NCBI RefSeq assembly: GCF_005519465.1
Contig: NZ_CP027859.1
Coordinates: 744,001-808,000 of the forward strand
Length of the DNA stretch: 64,000 nucleotides
Reading direction: 5' to 3'
Source: Streptomyces clavuligerus
Lineage (GTDB): Bacteria > Actinomycetota > Actinomycetes > Streptomycetales > Streptomycetaceae
In this document: piece by piece, positions 17,099-25,383 of the stretch
Layout of the letters: every line of letters begins with the position of its first letter
Numbering within the stretch: the stretch's first letter is position 1
Notes under the pieces: generated by a model
The model's database searches: none
Seen by the model: the letters and a program-made list of their open reading frames with translations, nothing else
What the model was told of the DNA's origin: nothing
Program-made: the position numbers and the translations under genes

Positions 17099-17515
17099 GC
17101 CCCAGCCGCCCTGGATCATGGTCTGGAACGCCCACGCCCCGTCCCGTTTGATCAGGATGTCGGCGTAGCGCAGCCGCTGGGTGACATCCCCGGCCGTCAT
17201 GACCGAGTCGGTGAAGACGACCACCATGGCCGGGCTCAGGAAGACGGGCGTCCGCTCGGACTCGAAGCTGATGTCCTGGCTTCCGTCCCCCACCACATGG
17301 GTCATGGTCTCGACGAACTGCTCACGGCTCCACTGGGCCGAGGCGCCGTTGCCCGCCGAGTCGTCGCTGATGAGGTTGAGGGGGAAGACCGCGACGTCGG
17401 CCATCCGCTGGATGTCACCGCTCGCGGCGGCCTTGTCGTAGTCGGCGAACCAGGCGTGGACGGAGGCGGTCTCGTCGGCGGTCGGGGTGTATCCGGCGTC
17501 GGGAAGCTGGGGCAT
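17084..17515 (-). CDS. SnoaL-like / NTF2-fold protein
   Basis: 143 residues. I start it at ATG 17515 because AGGAG lies 5 nt upstream; a longer frame to 17569 has no site. The pattern is that of small NTF2-like proteins: a helical start with ETASVHAWFADYDKAAASGD, then strands ending in GAWAFQTMIQGGWGDNLR. Members are small hydrolases, cyclases or ligand-binding proteins; no catalytic residues allow a choice. Its promoter region contains two copies of TCAAACTTGATTAC that probably control it. Confidence 0.72.
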   Translation of the reverse strand: MPQLPDAGYTPTADETASVHAWFADYDKAAASGDIQRMADVAVFPLNLISDDSAGNGASAQWSREQFVETMTHVVGDGSQDISFESERTPVFLSPAMVVVFTDSVMTAGDVTQRLRYADILIKRDGAWAFQTMIQGGWGDNLR

Positions 17516-17565
17516 GCGCACTCCTCCGGGAGTCCGTCGGGACTCGTCGATCTGGGGATGATTGA

Positions 17566-17624
17566 TCAAACTTGATTACCCTGCAAAAGTACCCCTGGAC
17601 CATCAGCTAGTCAAACTTGATTAC
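17566..17624. promoter_or_regulatory. Paired direct repeats TCAAACTTGATTAC
   Basis: Two identical 14-bp copies at 17566-17579 and 17611-17624, 45 bp apart (about four turns). Each contains the palindrome TCAA-AC-TTGA. They sit just upstream of the SnoaL-like gene and stand out as AT-rich in a 70% GC region, so they are likely binding sites for one regulator. Confidence 0.6.
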
Positions 17625-17655
17625 GCGATGACACGCCAGGGCGCCCTGACACCCC

Positions 17656-18732
17656 TCACCACGGCAGCACGCCTATCAGCAGGTCACGCGGGCCAGTGCG
17701 CCGGACGGTCATGAAGCGGTGCAGCCACCGGGAGGCGAAGGCGACCCGCTGCGCGCTGCGGCGGCGTTCCGCGTCATAGGCGCGCAGCGCGGCGGACAGA
17801 CCCCCGGGACCGGGCGCGCCGCGACCGGGCGCGCCGCCGGGAGGGAGCGCGGCGACGGCCCGCGCCAGGGCCTCGGCGTCGAGGATCGCCGTGCACGCCC
17901 CCTGGCCCAGGTTGGGCGTCATGGCGTGCGCGGCGTCGCCGACCAGCGCGACCCTTCCACCACGGACGAAGGCGGGCAGCGCGGGGTAGAGGTGCCGCAT
18001 CTCATAGCGAATCCACTCGGACGGATCGGTTCCGGCGAGAATGCGCGGGATCGGGTCGTGCCAGCCGTCGAAGTACCCGCGCAGCTCCTCGGCCGTGGTG
18101 GCGGCGGGCACGGTGGCGTACCAGTTCGTGCGCCCCGGTTCGATCGGGGTGATCCCGAAGAAGCGCCCCGCGCCCCAGGTCTCGCCGTACACACCGCTCT
18201 CGAAGTCGGCGATGCCGATCCAGGCCACGGTTCCGATGAAGCGCGGGGCGCCGCGCCCGCCGAAGCAGGCGGCGCGCACGGTGCTGCCGATCCCGTCGGC
18301 GCCGACCACCAGATCGTTCGCGGCGGCGAGCTGCCGTACGCAGGAGACCGGCGCACCGTAGGCGACCGGGACATCCCCGAACGCGGCCACCGCGTCCAGC
18401 AGGGCGTCCATCAGCCGGGGCCGGGGGATCATCAGCTCCGCCCGGCCCGCTCTGCGCTCGATCCGCTCCAGCGGGAGGTTCGCCAGCACCCTCCCCTCCG
18501 GGGTGCGGATCTGCGCGTTCCGGTAGGGCACCGCCCGGGCGCGGACCGCCTCGCCCACACCGAGCCGGTCGAGCGCGGCCTGCGCGGCGGGATGGATGCC
18601 GAACGCGGTGCCGTACCGCTCGGGCCCGGCGCGCCGTTCACAGACGGAGACCGACCACCCCGCGCGGCGCAGCCCGAGCGCGGTCGCCAGCCCGCCGACT
18701 CCCGCCCCCACGACCACCGCTGTTCCGGTCAT
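17656..18732 (-). CDS. FAD-dependent aromatic-type monooxygenase
   Basis: 358 residues. The dinucleotide-binding start VVVGAGVGGLATALGLRRAG (GxGxxG, residues 6-25), the DG motif VVGADGIGSTVRAA near 150 and the second FAD motif GDAAHAMTPNLGQGA near 275 define a group A flavoprotein hydroxylase. The enzyme would use NAD(P)H and oxygen on an aromatic or polycyclic substrate. ATG 18732 is chosen because the FAD motif begins right after it. The gene is divergent from a TetR regulator over a 161-bp region with a palindrome, a layout typical of a repressor controlling a detoxifying oxygenase. Confidence 0.9.
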   Translation of the reverse strand: MTGTAVVVGAGVGGLATALGLRRAGWSVSVCERRAGPERYGTAFGIHPAAQAALDRLGVGEAVRARAVPYRNAQIRTPEGRVLANLPLERIERRAGRAELMIPRPRLMDALLDAVAAFGDVPVAYGAPVSCVRQLAAANDLVVGADGIGSTVRAACFGGRGAPRFIGTVAWIGIADFESGVYGETWGAGRFFGITPIEPGRTNWYATVPAATTAEELRGYFDGWHDPIPRILAGTDPSEWIRYEMRHLYPALPAFVRGGRVALVGDAAHAMTPNLGQGACTAILDAEALARAVAALPPGGAPGRGAPGPGGLSAALRAYDAERRRSAQRVAFASRWLHRFMTVRRTGPRDLLIGVLPW

Positions 18733-18792
18733 ACGCCCTCCCGGTCGTACAGCCCCGTCCGCCGGCCCCGTCCACCCGGTTTCACCACAGCC

Positions 18793-18802
18793 GTGGTACC
18801 AC
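18793..18802. promoter_or_regulatory. Palindromic operator candidate GTGGTACCAC
   Basis: Perfect 10-bp palindrome midway between the divergent monooxygenase and TetR genes, flanked by further CCAC/GTGG half-sites (CCACAG before, ACAACTGGGG after). Likely TetR operator. Confidence 0.5.
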
Positions 18803-18893
18803 AACTGGGGTAGCCTGCCCAAGAAATCACCGGGTGAGGGAAGATGACGAGCCGTAGGACAGGGGACAACGGGCAGAGGCGGGGCGACCGACG

Positions 18894-19505
18894 GTGAATC
18901 CCGACCGGCGGGACCGGCTGCGTGACGCGGCCGTCGAGGTGCTGGCCGCCGCCGGCGGACGCGGGCTGACCCACCGGGCCGTCGACACGGCCGCCGGGGT
19001 ACCGCTCGGCACCACCAAGAACTACTTCCCGACCAGGGACGCCGTGTTGCGGGCGGTGGCCGAGCGCTGCCATGAGCAGTATCGCGAGATCACCGCGGGC
19101 CCGCTCGGCACCGGCCCTGCCGACCGCGAGGGCCTGGTGGTCCTGGTCCGGACCCTGCTGGAGAACGTCGCGGGGCCGGGCCGCCCCCGGCTGCTCGCCC
19201 ATCTGGAACTCCAGGCCGAGGCCGCCCGCAAACCCTGGCTCTCGACCGTCCTCGACGCCGTCGCGGCCTCAGACTTCACCGGCTTCGAGCAGGCACAGCG
19301 GGCCGCCGGACTGCCCGTCACCCCACAGCGCGCCACGACCGTCACCCTCGCCCTGCACGCCGCCGTCCCGCATCTGCTGGCCGGGGGCCCCGACACGCTG
19401 GCCGCCGCCGGTCTGGACGACCTCGACCGTTTTGTACGCGACCTGCTCCAGGCGGTCTACCCCGAGGCCCCGGAGCTGCCCGAGAGCCCCGAGACCCCGC
19501 AGTGA
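18894..19505 (+). CDS. TetR-family transcriptional regulator
   Basis: 203 residues from GTG 18894. The N-terminal helix-turn-helix is clear: RLRDAAVEVLAAAGGRGLTHRAVDTAAGVPLGTTKNYF, with the YF that ends helix 3 at about residue 45. The C-terminal domain is all-helical and Ala/Leu rich, as in ligand-binding TetR domains. It is transcribed away from the FAD monooxygenase, which it probably represses together with itself through the GTGGTACCAC site. The last residues are Pro/Glu repeats. Confidence 0.9.
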   Translation: MNPDRRDRLRDAAVEVLAAAGGRGLTHRAVDTAAGVPLGTTKNYFPTRDAVLRAVAERCHEQYREITAGPLGTGPADREGLVVLVRTLLENVAGPGRPRLLAHLELQAEAARKPWLSTVLDAVAASDFTGFEQAQRAAGLPVTPQRATTVTLALHAAVPHLLAGGPDTLAAAGLDDLDRFVRDLLQAVYPEAPELPESPETPQ

Positions 19506-19780
19506 CCACCGCAGGGGACGGAGACCGCCCCTGCCGTTGCCGTTCCGGCAATGAACTTTGCCGAACACGTGACCACCGGAGCATCGTCGCGGAACAGCCG
19601 AGAACGCCGGCCCCGTGCAGACGGACGCGAGGTGGTCATCCGACCGCCCGTCCCCGGGCCGGGGGCCGGCCCCTGGCCCGGTGGTCTTCGGCCAGCCCGG
19701 GGGAGACGGCATACCCGGCCTGCGGCGGGCCCCGTATGGTTGGCCCATTCCGTACGGGGAGACCGCCGGGGAGACCGCCA

Positions 19781-20347
19781 TTGGACGCCAGCCTCACCGA
19801 ACTCCTGGAGCAGCACCCGGTCATCGCGAGCGTCAAGGACGCGGACGGCCTCCGGGCGGTCCTGGGCTCCGGCCCGAGAATCGTGTTCCTGCTGTACGGG
19901 TCCCTCCTCGATCTGCCCGACATCGTGCGGACGCTCAAGGACCACGGGCATATCGTCCTGGTCAACGTCGACCTGCTCGACGGCTTCGCCGGGAAGGAGG
20001 TCGTGGTCCGCTATATGAAGGAACGGACCGCCGTCGACGGGATTCTCAGCTCGAAGGCGTTCATGGTGCGCGCCGCCCGTGAGCAGGGACTGTACGCGGT
20101 GCACCGGTTCTTTCTCATCGACTCGTTCTCGTACCACAACCTCGTCCCGCAGGTGCGCATCTCGAAGCCGGACTGCGTGGAGATCCTGCCGGGCTGCATT
20201 CCCCGGGTGATCTCCTGGCTCGTCGCGGAGACCGATGTCCCGATCATCGCGGGCGGACTCGTGTGCGACCGGGAGGACGTATTCGCCGCGCTGAAGGCAG
20301 GCGCGTGCGCCATCGCCTCCTCAAATCGGGATGTGTGGGCCATGTGA
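19781..20347 (+). CDS. glpP: GlpP-type glycerol-3-phosphate-responsive antiterminator
   Basis: 188 residues, co-linear with Bacillus GlpP over its whole length: IVLVNVDLLDGFAGKE, VDGILSSKAFMVRAARE, AVHRFFLIDSFS, CVEILPGCIPRVI, VPIIAGGLV and the closing SSNRDVWAM. The family is a TIM-barrel RNA-binding protein that, with glycerol-3-phosphate, keeps a leader terminator from forming. I prefer TTG 19781 (GGGGAG 8 nt upstream), which matches the homologue start; ATG 19736 is possible. A terminator-antiterminator leader lies immediately downstream, before the SDR operon, as expected for its target. The effector could differ here. Confidence 0.87.
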   Translation: MDASLTELLEQHPVIASVKDADGLRAVLGSGPRIVFLLYGSLLDLPDIVRTLKDHGHIVLVNVDLLDGFAGKEVVVRYMKERTAVDGILSSKAFMVRAAREQGLYAVHRFFLIDSFSYHNLVPQVRISKPDCVEILPGCIPRVISWLVAETDVPIIAGGLVCDREDVFAALKAGACAIASSNRDVWAM

Positions 20348-20371
20348 CACCACATCACCGAGGACGCAGGG

Positions 20372-20400
20372 TTGACAGTGTAAACAGCCGCTCGTAACTT
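20372..20400 (+). promoter_or_regulatory. Strong vegetative promoter TTGACA-17-TAACTT
   Basis: TTGACA at 20372-20377, 17-bp spacer, TAACTT at 20395-20400. The start of transcription would be near 20407. Two GCTCGTAACT copies, one covering the -10 and one just after it, may bind a repressor. Confidence 0.75.
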
Positions 20401-20542
20401 ACGCTCGTAACTCGGCCGCAGAGCCGCCATCAGCCCACCGGTCCTTCGATTCAGCGGCTCGTCGATTCTCCGACTGACCGTCGCCGCTGCATGTCGATTC
20501 TCGCCGGACAATTTCATATCGGCTGCCGCCCCGCGCGGAAGC

Positions 20543-20602
20543 AGTTACTAGAGACCAGAGAACAGTAACTCCTCACCCACCGAGGATTACTGTTCTCTTT
20601 TT
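20543..20602 (+). terminator. Leader attenuator: antiterminator AGTTACT/AGTAACT versus T-tailed terminator
   Basis: Terminator: AGAGAACAGTAA (20557-20568) and TCCTC (20570-20574) pair with GAGGA (20582-20586) and TTACTGTTCTCT (20587-20598), followed by TTTTTCTG. That is 17 paired bases with one bulged C. Upstream, AGTTACT (20543-20549) can pair instead with AGTAACT (20564-20570), which is part of the terminator stem, so the two structures exclude each other. T-tailed terminators are uncommon in Streptomyces. Placement after glpP and about 285 nt before the SDR start fits GlpP-controlled antitermination. Confidence 0.82.
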
Positions 20603-20884
20603 CTGTCCGGATAATGATCTTTTGCGAAGAGGTGACGGAACGTTGACCAAGGCCCAGAAATGTCGGCCGTGCCGCGTTTCGTCTCCATCGCTTCGGCGTG
20701 GTTCCGGATACGGGTCGGCACCGGAAGCCCGGGGGATTCCGGAGGCTGTTCCCTTCTCCTGATCGAACGTCTTTTCCCCACCCTGTCCTCACCACCCCGT
20801 CTCACCATCCCGTCTCACCACATCGTCATCCCCACCCCGTCCTCCTCACCCCATCCTCACCCGCCCAAGGCAGGAACCCCCTCT

Positions 20885-21661
20885 GTGGACATCACGGACT
20901 TCCACCCCCGCCTCTTCTCCCTCGACGGCAGGAACGCCATCGTCACCGGCGGCAACACCGGTCTGGGCCAGGCGTTCTCGCTCGCCCTCGCCAAGGCAGG
21001 CGCGAACGTCTTCGTCGCGTCCGCCCTCGCGGACGACGGCACGACCCGCGCACTCGTCGAAGCCACCGGCCGCCGGATGGAGTTCCTCAAGGCGGACCTC
21101 ACCGAGCCGGGTGTGCCCCGACAGGTCGTCCGGGGCTGTGTGGAAGCCTTCGGCTCCGTGGACATCCTCGTGAACTCGGCGGGCATCGCCACGCTCGCCA
21201 CCGTCGAGGAGTTCGGCCGCGCGGAGTGGGACCCGATGGTCGCGATCAATCTCACCGCCGCCTTCGAGCTGAGCCATGAGGCGACCTCGTTCATGATCCC
21301 GCAGCGCTCCGGCAAGATAATCAACATCGCCTCGGTCTTCTCCGTCCTGGGCGGCCGGTGGTCTCCCGCGTACGCGGCGACCAAACACGGCATAGCGGGC
21401 TTCACCAAGGCGTACTGCGATGAGCTGGCCCAGTACAACATCCAGGTCAACGCGTTGGCGCCCGGCTACTTCGCCACCCGGATCACCGAGGCGACCCGCA
21501 CGGACCCCGAGAGCAACCAGCGGGTCCTCGACCACATCCCCGCCGCGCGCTGGGGCGAGGCGGCCGATCTGATGGGGGCGGTGGTGTTCCTCGCCTCCCG
21601 CGCGTCCGACTACATCAACGGTGTGGTCCTGCCGGTGGACGGGGGCTATCTGGTCCGCTGA
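20885..21661 (+). CDS. Short-chain dehydrogenase/reductase (classical SDR)
   Basis: 258 residues from GTG 20885. TGGNTGLGQAF (TGxxxGxG, about residues 20-30) binds NAD(P); the NSAG motif at about 96, catalytic Ser in NIASVFSVLGG and YAATKHG (Tyr-x3-Lys) complete the active site. It most resembles gluconate 5-dehydrogenase and 2-deoxy-gluconate 3-dehydrogenase types, so a polyol, keto-sugar or sugar acid is the likely substrate. First gene of an operon with an FAD-linked synthase-like enzyme and an FGGY kinase, behind the GlpP-type attenuator. Confidence 0.88.
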   Translation: MDITDFHPRLFSLDGRNAIVTGGNTGLGQAFSLALAKAGANVFVASALADDGTTRALVEATGRRMEFLKADLTEPGVPRQVVRGCVEAFGSVDILVNSAGIATLATVEEFGRAEWDPMVAINLTAAFELSHEATSFMIPQRSGKIINIASVFSVLGGRWSPAYAATKHGIAGFTKAYCDELAQYNIQVNALAPGYFATRITEATRTDPESNQRVLDHIPAARWGEAADLMGAVVFLASRASDYINGVVLPVDGGYLVR

Positions 21662-21769
21662 CACCCCCGCGACAGCCACGCCCCGCCCCGTCGCGCGCGC
21701 CGCACTCCCCCGCGCCCCGCCAACCCCCCGCCGGCACACAGCACACGGATACACCACGAGGTGGAACCC

Positions 21770-23242
21770 ATGCCCCCATCGCTCTCGAAACTCACCCGTG
21801 AGGAGATCGTCGCCCGGCTGAAGGAGCTGCTCGGCGCCGGACCGGTCGTCACCGACGAGGACCAGCTCAAGCGGGCGAGCGTCGACCGCTTCAAGAAGTA
21901 CCCGTCCGTGCACGGCATCTACGACGGACCGATCCCGGCGGCGATCGTCCGCGCCCGCTCCACCGAGGACATCGCCCGCGTCCTGGCCTTCGCGAACGAC
22001 CACCGGATCAATGTCGTCGCCCGCACCGGCGGCTCCGGCACCGAGGGCGGACTGGAGACGGTCGTCGAGGACACCATCGTCCTCGACGGCTCCGGCCTCG
22101 CCGCGATCCACCCCGTCGACATCGAGAACATGCGGGTCACCGTGGGCTGCGGGGTCCCCCTCCAGACCCTTGAGGACCAATTGCGCGCCCAGGGCCTCAC
22201 CACCGGCCACTCCCCGCAGTCCAAACCGCTCGCCCAGTACGGCGGGCTGGTCTCCACCCGGTCGACCGGTCAGCTCTCCACGCTGTACGGCGGGATCGAG
22301 GACATGGTCGTCGGGCTGGAGGCGGTCTTCCCCGACGGCACCGTCACCCGGATCAAGAACGTCCCGCGCCGCGCCGCCGGGCCCGACATCCGGCACATCG
22401 TCATCGGCAACGAGGGCGCCCTGTGCTTCATCACCGAGGTGACGGTGAAGGTCTTCCGCTTCCAGCCGGAGAACGACGAGTTCCACGGCTTCCTCGTCGA
22501 CGACATGGCGACCGGCGTCGCGATCGTCCGCGAGGTGGTCACCAACGGCTACCGCCCCTCCGTGGCCCGCGTCTACTCCCCCGAGGACGCCCGGCAGCAC
22601 TTCTCGGAGCTGCCCGGCTTCCACGGCGAGGCGGTCGTGGTCATCTTCGTCGCCGAGGGCCCGAAGGGGCTCGTCCGGGCGACGAGCGAGGAGATCGAAC
22701 GGGTCGCCGCCCGGCACTCGCACACCCGGGTCGACGCCGGGCTGATCAGGGCCTGGTTCACCGGCCTCAACTGGGGCCCCGACAAGATCGAGGCCGAGAA
22801 GGCGCATATGCTCCGCGCCGCCGAACTCGGCTACACCACCGAGGTGGCCGTCGACTGGTCGCGGACGGTCGAGCTGTACGACGCCGTCATGCGCCGCGTC
22901 CGTACGGAGTTCCCCGCCGCCGATGACCTCCTGCTGCTGGGCGCGCACTCCTCGCACAGCTATCAGACCGGCACCAACCTCTACTTCGTCTACGACTACA
23001 AGGTCGGCTGCGAACCGCGCGAGGAGATCGGGACGTACCACATCCCGCTCAACGCGATCATCGTCGAGGAGGCCCTTCGGGTGGGCGGCTCGATGGTCCA
23101 CCACCACGGCATCGGCAAGTACCGGGCGGGGTGGACGGCACAGGAGCACGGCAGCGCGTACTACCTGCTGGCCAAGTTGAAGGAGGCGTTCGACCCCAAC
23201 GGGATCATGAACAAGGGCACGATCTTCCCGATCGAGGGCTGA
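21770..23242 (+). CDS. FAD-linked oxidase, alkyl-DHAP-synthase-like
   Basis: 490 residues from ATG 21770 (GAGGTGG 6 nt before). A PCMH-type FAD domain spans about 45-220: ARTGGSGTEGG, a GLVSTRSTGQLSTLYGG segment, EDMVVGLEAVFPDG and GNEGALCFITEVTVK, arranged as in alkyldihydroxyacetonephosphate synthase. The C-terminal half carries HSSHSYQTGTNLYF and a triple-His HHHGIG motif (about residues 445-450) as in that enzyme. True alkyl-DHAP synthase makes ether lipids from acyl-DHAP; family members in bacteria also oxidise hydroxyacids or polyols. With SDR, FGGY kinase and glpP as neighbours, a triose- or glycerol-phosphate-linked reaction is likely. Confidence 0.83.
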   Translation: MPPSLSKLTREEIVARLKELLGAGPVVTDEDQLKRASVDRFKKYPSVHGIYDGPIPAAIVRARSTEDIARVLAFANDHRINVVARTGGSGTEGGLETVVEDTIVLDGSGLAAIHPVDIENMRVTVGCGVPLQTLEDQLRAQGLTTGHSPQSKPLAQYGGLVSTRSTGQLSTLYGGIEDMVVGLEAVFPDGTVTRIKNVPRRAAGPDIRHIVIGNEGALCFITEVTVKVFRFQPENDEFHGFLVDDMATGVAIVREVVTNGYRPSVARVYSPEDARQHFSELPGFHGEAVVVIFVAEGPKGLVRATSEEIERVAARHSHTRVDAGLIRAWFTGLNWGPDKIEAEKAHMLRAAELGYTTEVAVDWSRTVELYDAVMRRVRTEFPAADDLLLLGAHSSHSYQTGTNLYFVYDYKVGCEPREEIGTYHIPLNAIIVEEALRVGGSMVHHHGIGKYRAGWTAQEHGSAYYLLAKLKEAFDPNGIMNKGTIFPIEG

Positions 23243-23507
23243 ACCCCGAGGGCTGAACCCCCGCCCCTGCCTGCCTTCTCCCCCCTCGCCGGGCCACCGG
23301 GCCCGGCCCATGGCCGCGCGGTCCCGTCCCTTTCCCCCTCCCAAGTGACGGGGCCGCGCTCCCCCCTCCCCCAGCTCCCCCTCCTGTCCCTTCTCCCCTC
23401 CTGTCCCTTCTTCCCCTCCCTCCATTCCTTTCCTTCCTTCCGCCCTTCCCTCCTTCCGTTCTTCCGCCGGGTGGTGCCGTCCGTCCGGCCCGTACCCCGG
23501 AGCCCGC
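23243..23507. other. Polypyrimidine spacer
   Basis: The 265 bp before the kinase gene are extremely C/T rich on the plus strand, notably 23330-23465 with runs such as CTTCCCCTCCC and CCTTTCCTTCC. No hairpin or gene is seen. Such a tract leaves the mRNA unstructured and might bind protein. Confidence 0.6.
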
Positions 23508-24947
23508 ATGGCCAGCAGCACCCGTCCCCGTTACGTCATCGGCATCGACAGCGGCTCCCAGTCGGCCAAGGTGACCGTCTTCGACGACCGGGGCCGGGCC
23601 ATGAGCGAGGGCCGGGCCGCCCTGCGGCCGTATCTGACCCCGCGCCCCGGCGCGGTCGAGCACCCCGACGACGATCTGTGGACGTCGATCGGCGAGGCGA
23701 GCCGAGTGGCGCTCGCGGGCTTCCCCGGCGACCCGGCGGACATCGCGGGCGTCGGACTGTGCTCGATCCGTTTCTGCCGAGCCCTGCTGAACTGGGACGG
23801 GCTGCTGGCGCGGCCGGTCATGAGCTGGATGGACGAGCGGGTGGGGCAGCCGCACGCCGACCCCGGGGCCGCGTATGTCACCACCTCGTCCGGCTATCTC
23901 GCGCACCGGCTGACGGGCGCCTTCCGCGACACGGCCGCGAACTGCGCCGGAATATGGCCCGTGGACCCGGAGACCTGGCAGTGGTCGACGGACGACGCCG
24001 AGCTGGCGAAGTTCGGCGTGACCCGGCCCATGCTGTTCGACCTCGTCATGCCGGGCCATGTGCTCGGCGGGATCACCCGGCGGGCGTCCGCGCACACCGG
24101 TATACCGGCGGGGGTCCCGGTCGTCGCCACCGCGAACGACAAGGCGGTGGAGGCGCTCGGCTGCGGACTGCGCGGGCCCGGGACCCTGCTGGTGTCCCTC
24201 GGTACCTACGCGGCGGCGATGACGGCCGGAAGCCGGCCGATGCCGGACGCCCGCGCCTTCTGGACCAACTACGCGAGCGAGCCCGGCCGTCATCTGTACG
24301 AGTCGAACGGTGTCCGGCGCGGGATGTGGACGGTGAGCTGGTACCGCGATCTGCTCGGCGAGGAGGTGTCCGGGCGGGCGCGGGCCGCGGGCCTGTCCCC
24401 GGACGCGTATCTCGACGCGGGGGCGGAGCAGGTCCCGCCGGGCTGTGACGGGCTGCTGGCCGTGCTCGACTGGCTGGCCCCGGCGGACGCCCCGTTCCGC
24501 AGGGGCAGTCTGCTCGGCTTCGACGGCCGTCAGGGCCGCTTCCACATCCACCGCGCGATCCTGGAGGCGCTGGCCCTCACCGTCCAGGACGCGTCGGCGC
24601 GGATGGCCGCCGAACTCGGCACGGAGTACCGGGAGGTCATCGTCTCCGGCGGTGGCTCCCGTTCCGATCTGATGATGCAGATCCACGCGGACGTGCACGG
24701 CCTCCCGGCCCGCCGGGCCGAGGCGTCATCGGGCGCGGCGGGCCTCGGCGCGGCGATCTGCGCGGCGGTCGGCGTCGGGCTGTGCACGGACTTCGACGAG
24801 GCCGTCGACCGGATGGTCCGCCCGGGGGCCGTCTTCGTCCCGGACGGAGCCCGCCGCGCGGTCTACCGGCGCCTCGGGGAGGTGCACCGCGAGGTGCGGC
24901 GGCACACCGACGAGATCTACCGGCAGACCTACGGCGTCCTCGGCTGA
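23508..24947 (+). CDS. FGGY-family carbohydrate kinase
   Basis: 479 residues. IGIDSGSQSAKVTVFD (residues 11-26) is the first phosphate-binding loop of FGGY kinases. SWMDERV near 105, VVATANDKAVEALGCG near 205 (catalytic Asp), and VIVSGGGSRSDLMMQIHADVHG near 385 (second nucleotide site) are all in place. Substrates of the family are glycerol, xylulose, ribulose, erythritol and others; this one is not closest to glycerol kinase by eye. GGAG lies 8 nt before ATG. It completes the glpP-linked operon, presumably phosphorylating the ketose made by the SDR or the precursor of the FAD enzyme. Confidence 0.9.
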   Translation: MASSTRPRYVIGIDSGSQSAKVTVFDDRGRAMSEGRAALRPYLTPRPGAVEHPDDDLWTSIGEASRVALAGFPGDPADIAGVGLCSIRFCRALLNWDGLLARPVMSWMDERVGQPHADPGAAYVTTSSGYLAHRLTGAFRDTAANCAGIWPVDPETWQWSTDDAELAKFGVTRPMLFDLVMPGHVLGGITRRASAHTGIPAGVPVVATANDKAVEALGCGLRGPGTLLVSLGTYAAAMTAGSRPMPDARAFWTNYASEPGRHLYESNGVRRGMWTVSWYRDLLGEEVSGRARAAGLSPDAYLDAGAEQVPPGCDGLLAVLDWLAPADAPFRRGSLLGFDGRQGRFHIHRAILEALALTVQDASARMAAELGTEYREVIVSGGGSRSDLMMQIHADVHGLPARRAEASSGAAGLGAAICAAVGVGLCTDFDEAVDRMVRPGAVFVPDGARRAVYRRLGEVHREVRRHTDEIYRQTYGVLG

Positions 24948-24952
24948 GCCTC

Positions 24953-24970
24953 CCGGGGCACCGGCCCCGG
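24953..24970. terminator. Short hairpin between convergent genes
   Basis: CCGGGGC-ACCG-GCCCCGG, a 7-bp stem directly after the kinase stop and before the convergent I36-like gene. Could end both transcripts. Confidence 0.5.
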
Positions 24971-25005
24971 CGCCTCCCCCGGAGCTTCCCTCGGGGCCGA
25001 GCGGG

Positions 25006-25383
25006 TCAGCAGCGGACCGACGAGGCGGTGTCGTTCTCGTTCATCGGCAGGTTGACTCGGTATCCGATCAGCATGTGGTGGTAGCGGCCCGTGAGGTCGT
25101 CGTGGTCGTACCAGGTGCAGATGCGGCCGGTGTCGTTGGACCAGGACGACATCGTGTCGTTGAAGTCGTAGTTCCGCAGCGAGGCGATCGTGTCGCGGGC
25201 GCTGACGGAGATACCGCCGCCCGTGAAGTCGACGTCCCGGTAGAGACAGAGGCTCTGACCGGGACAGTTCGAGCCGGTGAACGTCCCGACCTGGGCGATC
25301 ACGGGGTCGGCCGCCGCGGGCCCGGCGGCGAGCGTGGTGGCGGCCAGGGTCAGGACCACGGCCGGGAGGGCAGTGCGGTACAT
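25006..25383 (-). CDS. Secreted peptidase-inhibitor I36-like protein
   Basis: 125 residues. The ATG at 25383 has GGAGG 8 nt upstream and begins a signal peptide (YRTALPAVVLTLAATTLAAGPAAA, cut after about residue 26). The mature domain has the beta/gamma-crystallin-like I36 pattern: CPGQSLCLYRDVDFTGGG, then DTIASLRNYDFNDTMSSW and ICTWYDHDDLTG. Four cysteines probably form two disulfides. The I36 family includes the Streptomyces metalloprotease inhibitor SMPI, but many members have unknown targets. The frame remains open far upstream without a start signal, so only this part is real. Confidence 0.82.
   Translation of the reverse strand: MYRTALPAVVLTLAATTLAAGPAAADPVIAQVGTFTGSNCPGQSLCLYRDVDFTGGGISVSARDTIASLRNYDFNDTMSSWSNDTGRICTWYDHDDLTGRYHHMLIGYRVNLPMNENDTASSVRC

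Larger units (their letters stand above)
20348..20884. other. Regulatory leader of the SDR/FAD/FGGY operon
   Basis: 537 bp without a gene. It holds a consensus promoter at 20372-20400, a direct repeat GCTCGTAACT (20390 and 20404), an antiterminator/terminator at 20543-20602, and a pyrimidine-rich 3' half (20750-20880) with CCCATC/CACCCCGTC repeats. Confidence 0.75.

Noticed and set aside
20846..23521. 891-codon open frame on the minus strand
   Set aside because: Exact antisense shadow of the SDR and FAD-enzyme genes, whose plus-strand products carry full family motifs.
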